Assembly: GCA_002404055.1 (NCBI GenBank)
Contig: DHIZ01000122.1
Coordinates: 1-11,850, forward strand
From: Chloroflexi bacterium UBA4733
GTDB taxonomy: Bacteria; Chloroflexota; UBA4733
Direction of reading: 5' to 3'
DNA length: 11,850 nucleotides
Part shown: positions 6,904 to 11,850 of the stretch, one piece after another
Layout of the letters: every line of letters begins with the position of its first letter
How positions within the stretch are numbered: position 1 is the first letter of the stretch
Notes under the pieces: model-generated
Seen by the model: only the letters and a program-made list of their open reading frames with translations
Databases searched by the model: none
What the model was told of the DNA's origin: nothing
Program-made: the position numbers and the translations under genes

Positions 6904-7408
6904 GCTCCGCCTCCTCTCTTTGCATGATAACGGTCGCCAGGCGCCGTCGTGCTCGCTGCAGCAACACCGGACTCATCGTGCCCGGGGCCGTGAGCAGGGC
7001 GAGTAGGCGCTCGGCTTCGTGCACATCCAGTGTTCCTGCCTGAAACCAGGCGACGACCAGCAGGGGACTGCACACCACCCGAATACCGTGTGCTTCCGCC
7101 CAGTCGAAAGGCCGGCGATCATCAAGGAGCAGCACCCAGTCAGGATGCTCCAGCACCAGGTTGATGGTCGCCCGTTCGCCAGGACCGAACATGCCCACCC
7201 GATCACCGTCCGGCTCTTCTCGTTGCAGTTCTCCGCTCTGAGCGAGGCGGCGGAACTCCCGACCGCTGGCGAAAGAGATCGGCAGTTCCAGCGCCACCGC
7301 CGGTGCGTACCGGAGGGTGTAACGCGGCAAGATCATCGGCAACAGTCCGGCGCCGAAGACGTGGACCCAGAACGACGTATCAAACGCTGCCGGTGGCTCG
7401 CCAACCAT
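6896..7408 (-). CDS. PIN-domain protein, putative VapC-like toxin ribonuclease
   Basis: A 170-aa predicted PIN-domain nuclease. Acidic residues occur where the family has its metal-binding set: D10 in AAFDTSFW, E41 in APAVALELP, E78 in GPGERATINLVL, and D96/D97 in LLLDDRRPFDWAEAHGIRV. The pattern fits the COG2405/DUF3368-type PIN proteins, whose members include Mg-dependent RNases in toxin-antitoxin pairs. The start at 7408 has AAGGAG 5 nt upstream; longer in-frame starts up to 7519 give a non-PIN-like extension. It overlaps the downstream antitoxin gene by 8 bp. A dyad at 7472-7503 in the upstream region could be the autoregulatory operator. The fold is fairly secure; toxicity and target are inferred. 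Confidence 0.82.
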   Translation of the reverse strand: MVGEPPAAFDTSFWVHVFGAGLLPMILPRYTLRYAPAVALELPISFASGREFRRLAQSGELQREEPDGDRVGMFGPGERATINLVLEHPDWVLLLDDRRPFDWAEAHGIRVVCSPLLVVAWFQAGTLDVHEAERLLALLTAPGTMSPVLLQRARRRLATVIMQREEAEHG

Positions 7409-7471
7409 TGTCGCTCCTTCCCGGTGGTTTCGGCCTTCCACGCCGCCGTGCCAGGGACCATCGACTGTTGA

Positions 7472-7503
7472 CCAGCAGCAGTCGCGCATTCGCGGTCTGC
7501 TGG
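7472..7503. promoter_or_regulatory. Dyad upstream of the PIN/antitoxin pair, possible operator
   Basis: CCAGCAG and CTGCTGG form 7-bp inverted arms, with an inner CGCG-CATT-CGCG. The dyad lies about 65-95 bp before the PIN start, a plausible site for autorepression by the RHH-like antitoxin. The symmetry is seen directly; binding is inferred. Confidence 0.4.
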
Positions 7504-7917
7504 CAGGGAGCACGCCCATCGGCGCGAGGACAGAGACGCGACGGGACGGTCGAATGACTGCCGGTGAGTACCGTGCAGGCGGAGATCACCGAGGCGATCT
7601 GGAACCTACTCAGCATCCGGCGTGACGGCATCTCGGTCGTACTGCACGTGGGCCTGGGCGTCTTTGCCGCTGATGGGACAGGGGATCATTCGCACGCTCT
7701 TTCGCTTGCCGTACCGGTGTCCTTTCTCTAGCGCATTTCCAATCCCGTAACCCTGATCGCCGAAAGTGGAGAGCACGCTCGTTTTCGATCCACCTTGCAG
7801 CGCGGCCGAGCCGTGCCGTTGGTCGCCTTGTGGAGGAACTCCCGGGTGGGCGACCATCCCGACGGCTTTGGGGAGAAAGCCGTAAACCATACACTCGCGC
7901 TGAGGATACCGGGTCTT

Positions 7918-7950
7918 GCGCTACTTGCGCGCTACATGTGCGCTACTTGT
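7918..7950. repeat. Three tandem 11-bp direct repeats
   Basis: The units GCGCTACTTGC, GCGCTACATGT and GCGCTACTTGT follow each other without gaps and differ at two positions. The 11-bp period is about one helical turn, so a protein could bind each unit on the same face. It could be an iteron-like or operator array, or simple slippage. Confidence 0.7.
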
Positions 7951-8045
7951 CGTCGCCAGGCCCGGTCGCCCTGTTGAACGGCGCGAAAGGAGACGAAGTA
8001 ACTTTCACGCGATCAGGGCTGCTGCACTGGTCAAATAGTCGGACC

Positions 8046-8378
8046 TTACGCACGGGTAGCGACGAACGCCCCCGATTGCAGCACCGGGGCCGCGGTGGCC
8101 CTGGTGCTGCAATCGGGGGCGATGACGATGTCCCGCTGCAAGCCGCGCTGCCGAAGTTCCTTGCCCGAACTGCACGCATGGAGTTGCGACAACAGATCGG
8201 AGGCAGCAGCGCGGAATGCGGCGGCGGCCGCGACGGCTTCGGGGGAGGGCGCCGCCGCTTGCAACGCCGCGATGACGGCGCCGGCTCCGACCAGATCCTC
8301 GAAGCAAGGATGCAACGGTCCTTCGCCCGCGCCCCAGCGTTCGCCTGCCGCAATTACCGTCACCGCGCCGCTCGTCCG
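8046..8378 (-). pseudogene. Truncated ComB-family (2-phosphosulfolactate phosphatase-like) gene, 3' half
   Basis: The frame ending in TAA at 8046 reads like the C-terminal half of ComB-family phosphatases. It has VTVIAAGERW, a FEDLVGAGAVIAAL segment, an Ala-rich helix, then LLSQLHACSSGKELRQRGL, DIVIAPDCS and AAPVLQSGAF. Full ComB proteins are about 230-240 aa; only about 110 residues remain and the N-terminal half is absent. The frame stays open upstream to 8466, but the residues before about 8378 are not ComB-like and coincide with a plus-strand transposase remnant, so the gene was probably cut there. A GTG at 8363 could start a short product but has no ribosome site. The family is recognised by pattern; a profile search should confirm it. 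Confidence 0.7.
8067..8121. repeat. Long near-perfect palindrome inside the ComB remnant
   Basis: Arms 8067-8085 and 8103-8121 are perfectly complementary over 19 bp (CGCCCCCGATTGCAGCACC on the left). The interior (8086-8091 with 8097-8102) pairs further with one G-T, leaving a 5-base loop. The stem is thus about 25 bp. It lies in the conserved C-terminal coding region. No T-run follows on either strand. Confidence 0.9.
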
Positions 8379-8379
8379 C

Positions 8380-8554
8380 CACGCCGCCTGGTACCAGAAG
8401 ACCCAACCTATTTTTGCAGATGCGCTTACCCTGGTGCGCCGCGAACTCTGGACCCTCGGGCGCTTTTATGCCTTGTTCGCGCGACCCCGATGTCGTGAAA
8501 CTCCTACGGAAGTTCCTGGAGTATCTGACCGAGACCCTCTGCTACGCCGCTTAA
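8380..8554 (+). pseudogene. Frameshifted C-terminal remnant of a DDE transposase
   Basis: From about 8380 the plus strand reads AAWYQKTQPIFADALTLVRR then ELW, a pattern I know from the C-termini of insertion-sequence transposases common in Chloroflexota and cyanobacteria. The expected ending, DPDVVKLLRKFLEYLTETLC then YAA and a stop at 8552-8554, appears in another frame, so a frameshift lies at about 8465-8485. The N-terminal catalytic part is absent. The remnant abuts the point where ComB similarity ends, indicating that the insertion removed the 5' half of that gene. The exact IS family is not assigned. Confidence 0.6.
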
Positions 8555-8603
8555 AAGGCCAAAGTCGAGCTTACATGCGTAAGACTCCCGCGGTTCCTGG
8601 ATA

Positions 8604-9212
8604 CTACCGTAACAGCAGGAAGACTGCCGCCGGCACCGCCGCGCCGATGATGCCGCCGCCGACCACCTGTGCCGGAGTATGCACGCCCAACTCCACCCGG
8701 GCCCAGGCTACCAGGGCAGCGAGCAGTTCGAGCACCAGCAACGGCGGACCGAAGATGATCGCCAGGATCAACGCCGTGGCGGCGACCGTGCCGGTGTGGA
8801 TGGACATCTTCCAGATGAGGGTGATCAGCAGACAGACGGTGGCGCCGACGATCATCGCGACAAGCAGGACCACTAACTCACGGGGAGCGCCGAGCCAGAT
8901 CAGCAGCAGCACACCACAGAAGATCGCGCCGAGCGCGACCAGCAGCGGCGCCAGGCGCTGCTCGCGCAGGCGGACGTGGCGATCGGTCAGCCGGCCGCGG
9001 CGCACGCGCTGCAAGACGAAGGCCAGGGGAACGGCGCAGACGACCAGGACGGTGAGGGCCGCCCAACGCAGACCGGCAGCCGGGGAAGCAGAGCTTTGGA
9101 GGGAAACGGCGACTAACAGGATCGCGGCGACCGGCGCGGGGGCCAGGATCTCCGTGATGAGGCGCGCGAGTCGCTGACGGCCGGGCATTCGTGAAGGTGA
9201 CGTGGCCGTCAT
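8604..9212 (-). CDS. PAP2-like multi-pass membrane protein (degenerate phosphatase motifs)
   Basis: A 202-aa integral membrane protein with about six hydrophobic segments (roughly residues 24-38, 50-68, 88-106, 113-134, 142-170, 185-201). The RRGRLTDRHVRLREQR loop, then WKMSIHTGTVA (K135, H139) and WARVELGVHTPAQVVGG (R172, H178), match the second and third signature regions of PAP2 (type 2 phosphatidic acid phosphatase) proteins. The first signature, KX6RP, is not visible and SGH is replaced by SIH, as in a subgroup annotated PAP2 in Chloroflexota and actinobacteria. Lipid-phosphate hydrolysis is therefore possible but unproven. Its ATG at 9212 overlaps the upstream stop as ATGA with no ribosome site of its own, so translation is probably coupled to the DUF6545 gene. 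Confidence 0.8.
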   Translation of the reverse strand: MTATSPSRMPGRQRLARLITEILAPAPVAAILLVAVSLQSSASPAAGLRWAALTVLVVCAVPLAFVLQRVRRGRLTDRHVRLREQRLAPLLVALGAIFCGVLLLIWLGAPRELVVLLVAMIVGATVCLLITLIWKMSIHTGTVAATALILAIIFGPPLLVLELLAALVAWARVELGVHTPAQVVGGGIIGAAVPAAVFLLLR

Positions 9213-10462
9213 TGCGAACGGCGTTGCATGGACAACGTACCGCGCTGCTCGAGGGCGAATGCGGCGACCACTTGTCGCACAATTGGTGAGTGCCGAAAGC
9301 AGCGTGCGAGACGCTCCAGGGAAGCGATCTCACTTGGTAGGTCGGCGGAGGCGAAGGAGGGAATGCCGGGCAGAGCATCCACCACCGCCGTGCCGCGAGC
9401 ACAGGGTGCACGCATGGCGACAGCGAGTTCCGCCGCCTCCAACACGGCCTGGATCTCGGTCTCTGGAAGGCCCGCTGTGCCTGCAAGTTCCCGAGCATAC
9501 GCTGCTGCTCCCGGATCCATGTGGGGACGCAGGAGCAACACGCCGTCGCGGATCTCCACGACGCGACGGTAAAGCCGGAAGTCCACGCGCCGCCAGTTCA
9601 AGAGGTCGGACAGACGCGATGCCGGGGGATCCAGGGCAATCGCCGCATCGAAGCGGTACAGCGTTTGCCAGAGCGGGTACAGGCGCTGGAGGGAGCGGTA
9701 CTGGCCCAACCAGGTGCTCAGTGCTTCCAGTCGGAGGCGGGAGCCCCAGAAGGCGACCGTCGTGCTGGCCAGACCGACCACGATGAAGGTCGCCAGCAAG
9801 ATGGCGGAAACGGCGGCTGGATGCGGCAAGGGATCGGCGTGTCCGAAGCGAACGCTTGCCACCCGCAGTCCCTCATTCATCACGTAGGCCAGCCCGAGAG
9901 CGGACGATGCTGCCGCGAGCCGGAGGCTGAGACGCAGGACGGCCCGGCGGGCGAGGGTGGCATAGCGCCAGAAGAGGCGCGCCGCGTTGACCATCCCCAG
10001 GCCGAGGAAGGCGAGGAAGACCACACGATACTCGAAGATGAAGGGCGTGCGCGCGTAACGCCCCGTGAAGTCGAGCGCCTCATCAGGCAACCAGGCCAGC
10101 GAGAAACAGACCGCCATCAACAGCAGAACGAGCAGGAGGACCAGACCTAGGATGCGCGTCCGCCGGGTTGCCGCTCCCAGCGGGAAGGTGAGATGGAACA
10201 ACAACGCCTGCGCGCTCCAGGAAGCAACCAGACCAGAACCGTCGCCCAGTAGCCGAGCGAGATTGGGCACCCTGCTCCAGCGGTCGATGGTCAGATACGT
10301 CTGGGGGAGCAGAACAGTCAGCGCCAGCGCGAGGCAGAGCAGCGTCAGCCAGTGATAGCGGCCAGCAGGATCAGCGAAGCGCCGGCGCAGTGTCCCCGCC
10401 TTGTAGGCAACCACGACCCAGGCCAGAGCGGCGATGGCATCCATCGGCGTCAGCGCGATCAT
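9209..10462 (-). CDS. DUF6545 / MAB_1171c-family 7-TM membrane protein
   Basis: A 417-aa protein with seven predicted membrane helices (about residues 7-23, 36-57, 77-96, 103-124, 141-165, 177-204 and 218-241) followed by a soluble C-terminal domain of about 175 residues. That domain starts SRLRLEALSTWLGQYRSLQ and contains RVDFRLYRRVVEIRDGVLLL, the segment I associate with DUF6545 in the actinobacterial MAB_1171c family, annotated as putative transporters without experimental proof. The family is often found beside ImmA/IrrE-type genes, as here. The ATG at 10462 overlaps the metallopeptidase stop as ATGA, with GAGG about 8 nt upstream, and its own stop overlaps the PAP2-like start. It could be a sensor or the target of the peptidase rather than a transporter. 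The topology is secure; the family is fairly secure. Confidence 0.82.
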   Translation of the reverse strand: MIALTPMDAIAALAWVVVAYKAGTLRRRFADPAGRYHWLTLLCLALALTVLLPQTYLTIDRWSRVPNLARLLGDGSGLVASWSAQALLFHLTFPLGAATRRTRILGLVLLLVLLLMAVCFSLAWLPDEALDFTGRYARTPFIFEYRVVFLAFLGLGMVNAARLFWRYATLARRAVLRLSLRLAAASSALGLAYVMNEGLRVASVRFGHADPLPHPAAVSAILLATFIVVGLASTTVAFWGSRLRLEALSTWLGQYRSLQRLYPLWQTLYRFDAAIALDPPASRLSDLLNWRRVDFRLYRRVVEIRDGVLLLRPHMDPGAAAYARELAGTAGLPETEIQAVLEAAELAVAMRAPCARGTAVVDALPGIPSFASADLPSEIASLERLARCFRHSPIVRQVVAAFALEQRGTLSMQRRSQ

Positions 10463-11031
10463 GCCCGGGCCTCACTATCACCGGCCATGATGCCGTCAAC
10501 CCGGTGGAGTTCGTCTGTCTCCGCATCGCGTGAACCGTTTCCAGCGGCGAAGACGGCTTGCTTCAAGATGAGTGAAGCGAGCGCCTCTACCTCCCGCTCT
10601 TCGTCCGTCGTGTAGTTCGCGCGGCGGAACACGAGATGTACGCTGGCCGCACAGACGTCCGGACCCAGGACGTTGGCGATCTCGTCCTCCAGCACCGCCA
10701 CTGGTTCGTGGCCGAGCCAGAGATGACAGAGTTCGTGCAGGATGATGTGCTCCCGGTGCAACGGCGACGTCTCGGAAGAATAGACGATGACGTCGATGGG
10801 ACCACTGGGAACGCACAGGCCGGCGAGACGCGGCATGCGCCGCACCGGCTGCAGCCTGATCGGGCGGCCACGCCGGGTGCTGATGGCACGGGCTAATTCC
10901 TCGATGTCGAACGGCGTCGGTACGGGCAGCTCGCTCAGACCGTGCTCACAGCGCTGGAGGAGCGCCTCGAAGCGCTCGCGCCGAGCATGCGGTTCTGGGC
11001 GAGCAGCGGATGCTGATCGGCGGAGAGGCAT
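10459..11031 (-). CDS. ImmA/IrrE-family zinc metallopeptidase
   Basis: A 190-aa protein with the zincin motif HELCH at residues 99-103 (in HREHIILHELCHLWLGHE) and a downstream EREVEALASLIL helix in which E149 is the likely third zinc ligand. ImmA/IrrE peptidases cleave or inactivate XRE-type repressors in mobile elements and in the radiation response. The N-terminal 35 residues are Arg-rich; residues 40-62 (FDIEELARAI ... RGRPIRLQPV) match the helix-strand region preceding the zincin core. The start at 11031 has AGGAAG 9 nt upstream and lies 4 nt after the stop of the XRE gene, its natural partner. Longer starts overlap the XRE gene out of frame and are not peptidase-like. The protease family is strong; cleavage of the XRE partner is inferred. 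Confidence 0.9.
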   Translation of the reverse strand: MPLRRSASAARPEPHARRERFEALLQRCEHGLSELPVPTPFDIEELARAISTRRGRPIRLQPVRRMPRLAGLCVPSGPIDVIVYSSETSPLHREHIILHELCHLWLGHEPVAVLEDEIANVLGPDVCAASVHLVFRRANYTTDEEREVEALASLILKQAVFAAGNGSRDAETDELHRVDGIMAGDSEARA

Positions 11032-11035
11032 TGGC

Positions 11036-11515
11036 TCACGCTTCCTGCGCCGGCTGGCGCGGTGGCCGGCCACGGCGTGGCCGGGGCGTTTCCGGCTCCG
11101 GCAGCCCTTCCAGCTTCCGCACATTCTCGACGATATCGGCAATGGCACGCAAGCTTTCGGCCGAGAGGCCGAAAGCCCGTAGGGCAATGTGCCGCACGGG
11201 GGCGTCGCGTAATGCTGCCAGCAAGTCCAGTTCGGCATCGATGCGCTCGACCGCGCTCTCGTCGAAGAAGTAGGCCGGCGTGACGCCGAAGAACTCGGCG
11301 AGCGCCTCCAGGTGATGCTTCGTGGGGTTGTCCCGCAGCCCCTTGCGCAGTTGCCAGAGGTAGGTCGCCGAGATCGTTGGCCCGCCGCGCGTCCGGATCG
11401 CCTCGGCTACTTCCTCGAAGCTGTATTCACCCCGGTTGCGCGGGTGGATGGTATGAAAGAGGCGATCAAGCTTGTCTGCCAAATTCTTCGAGCGTGCCGG
11501 TTCCGGATTCGTCAT
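11036..11515 (-). CDS. EspR-like XRE helix-turn-helix regulator with AT-hook-like tail
   Basis: A 159-aa DNA-binding protein. The N-terminus (ADKLDRLFHTIHPRNRGEYS) and the HTH region at 32-85 (FEEVAEAI, SATYLWQLRKGLRDNPTKHH, LEALAEFFGVTPAYFFDE) closely follow the plan of mycobacterial EspR. A helical dimerisation-type segment follows (90-137). The end, PETPRPRRGRPPRQP, contains an RGRP core like an AT-hook, which EspR lacks. The start at 11515 has AAGGTG 5 nt upstream; the frame is open further up but the extra residues are not conserved-looking. It heads a four-gene operon with the metallopeptidase directly behind it, the usual repressor/anti-repressor arrangement. It may control its own promoter and the divergent plus-strand gene; this is inferred. 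Confidence 0.88.
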   Translation of the reverse strand: MTNPEPARSKNLADKLDRLFHTIHPRNRGEYSFEEVAEAIRTRGGPTISATYLWQLRKGLRDNPTKHHLEALAEFFGVTPAYFFDESAVERIDAELDLLAALRDAPVRHIALRAFGLSAESLRAIADIVENVRKLEGLPEPETPRPRRGRPPRQPAQEA

Positions 11516-11585
11516 CCTCGCACCTTGGATCCCCGCTGCGGTCGTGCTCCACCAGGGTCGATTCGCCAGTCGTGATGTTGGTGGG

Positions 11586-11591
11586 ACTATA
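11586..11591 (-). promoter_or_regulatory. Extended -10 promoter element for the XRE operon
   Basis: The minus strand reads TGGTATAGT, an extended -10 with TG one base before TATAGT. No good -35 is seen. Transcription from here would give a leader of roughly 65 nt before the ATG at 11515. A GTGG-N7-CCAC dyad (11581-11595) covers the -10, and CCACCA (11549-11554) pairs with TGGTGG (11579-11584). Either could be an operator for the XRE protein. Confidence 0.5.
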
Positions 11592-11642
11592 CCACGGCCA
11601 CAAACTGGCGCGTGTAATGCCGGCCTGATCTCCGTATGCTTG

Positions 11643-11672
11643 TTGACGTAATCCTTCACTTCCGCCTATATT
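11643..11672 (+). promoter_or_regulatory. Sigma-70-like promoter for the divergent plus-strand gene
   Basis: TTGACG (11643-11648) and TATATT (11667-11672) are separated by 18 bp, with AT-rich sequence after the -10. The next gene starts at 11716 with AAGGAG 6 nt before it, giving a leader of about 35 nt. Confidence 0.6.
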
Positions 11673-11715
11673 ACAAAAATCATTACCTGCTTTCCTGAGT
11701 CTTAAGGAGCCAGCC

Positions 11716-11850
11716 ATGGCCGCGCGAACGCTCACGCCATCCCGCGCGCTGCACCGTTCGCGTCAGGTCGACCTGCGTGCCGTGCTGGGTCTCTTCATCC
11801 TGCTCGTTGCCACAGTGGGGGCGGTGGTCGCCTGGAGCGGGGCCACCAAC
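11716..11850 (+). CDS. Membrane-anchored protein, N-terminus only; probably SAF-domain (CpaB-like)
   Basis: The first 45 codons of a gene cut by the window edge. AAGGAG (11704-11709) lies 6 nt before the ATG. The product has a basic N-terminus (ARTLTPSRALHRSRQVDLRA) then one hydrophobic helix (VLGLFILLVATVGAVVAW). This layout, with RQVDLRAVLG before the helix, is what I associate with SAF-domain proteins of Chloroflexota related to the pilus-assembly protein CpaB/RcpC; the SAF domain itself would lie outside the window. It is the only convincing intact plus-strand gene here and is divergent from the XRE operon. The start and the membrane segment are secure; the family is a guess from the first 45 residues. 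Confidence 0.65.
   Translation, partial: MAARTLTPSRALHRSRQVDLRAVLGLFILLVATVGAVVAWSGATN

Larger units (their letters stand above)
7409..8045. other. Gene-poor region with possible decayed coding sequence
   Basis: About 640 bases between the PIN gene and the ComB remnant. Several short frames are open, but none has a ribosome site, family motif or length to support a gene. On the plus strand around 7750-7975 one frame (including VGDHPDGFGEKAVNHTLALR) looks weakly protein-like, starts nowhere obvious and ends in TGA at 7974-7976. It may be a decayed fragment. The 7472-7503 dyad, a CGGCTTT/AAAGCCG stem near 7864-7883 and the 11-bp tandem repeats at 7918-7950 also lie here. Confidence 0.45.

Noticed and set aside
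7564..7731. Short plus-strand ORF of 55 codons starting at GTG (STVQAEITEAIWNLLSIRRD)
   Set aside because: Looks mildly protein-like, but there is no ribosome site, no recognised family and no neighbour to support it.
7855..7920. Riboswitch-like segment with a CGGCTTT/AAAGCCG stem and a GCTGAGGATACCGGGT stretch reminiscent of a TPP box
   Set aside because: The rest of the THI consensus does not follow and no gene starts downstream on the plus strand.
8045..8583. Inverted 8-bp pair CTTACGCA / TGCGTAAG bounding the ComB and transposase remnants, as if IS ends
   Set aside because: Only 8-10 bp similar, one copy includes the natural ComB stop codon, and a ComB fragment inside an IS is not expected; likely chance.
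8095..9177. 360-aa plus-strand open frame
   Set aside because: It is mostly the antisense of the PAP2-like gene and the ComB remnant; only the short 8380-8480 part is meaningful, as a transposase remnant.
1..11850. CRISPR arrays, tRNA or rRNA genes
   Set aside because: No regularly spaced repeats beyond the 33-bp tandem array, and no cloverleaf or rRNA signature seen on either strand.

Overview
This is a GC-rich bacterial window in which nearly every gene lies on the minus strand. The gene set fits Chloroflexota (Thermomicrobia/Chloroflexia-like) or, less likely, an actinobacterium. It includes a compact SSB, a Rad52-family annealing protein, a DUF6545 (MAB_1171c-like) membrane protein and a probable SAF-domain protein. 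This taxonomic assignment is an inference from protein flavour, not from a marker gene. The content looks like accessory DNA: a plasmid, an integrated conjugative element or a genomic island.

Region 1 (about 92-5909, minus strand) is a DNA-metabolism cluster. In transcription order it holds a 157-aa unknown, a 362-aa coiled-coil protein, a 115-aa small unknown, a compact UvrD/PcrA-type helicase (GTG start overlapping the previous gene), a short DnaG-like primase (CHC2 zinc finger plus TOPRIM), a Rad52/Rad22-family protein and SSB. Nearly all starts carry a Shine-Dalgarno site. Together the genes could unwind, prime, coat and anneal single-stranded DNA, as expected of a mobile element's own replication/recombination module. 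The first gene is preceded by two stem-loops in its leader.

Region 2 (5910-8603) is mostly non-coding or decayed. It contains a PIN-domain toxin / RHH antitoxin pair (6535-7408), then about 640 bases without a convincing gene but with three tandem 11-bp repeats (7918-7950). Next comes the 3' half of a ComB-family gene (minus strand) whose missing 5' half coincides with a frameshifted C-terminal remnant of a DDE transposase (plus strand). A long near-perfect palindrome (8067-8121) lies inside the ComB remnant.

Region 3 (8604-11515, minus strand) is a very tight four-gene operon: an EspR-like XRE regulator with a C-terminal AT-hook-like tail, an ImmA/IrrE-type zinc metallopeptidase, a 7-TM DUF6545 protein and a degenerate PAP2-like membrane protein. 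The first junction has a 4-nt gap and the next two are ATGA overlaps. This is the best candidate for an undescribed system, possibly protease-controlled regulation of a membrane module. A promoter-bearing, AT-rich divergent region separates it from a plus-strand gene, truncated by the window edge, that probably encodes a membrane-anchored SAF-domain (CpaB-like) protein.
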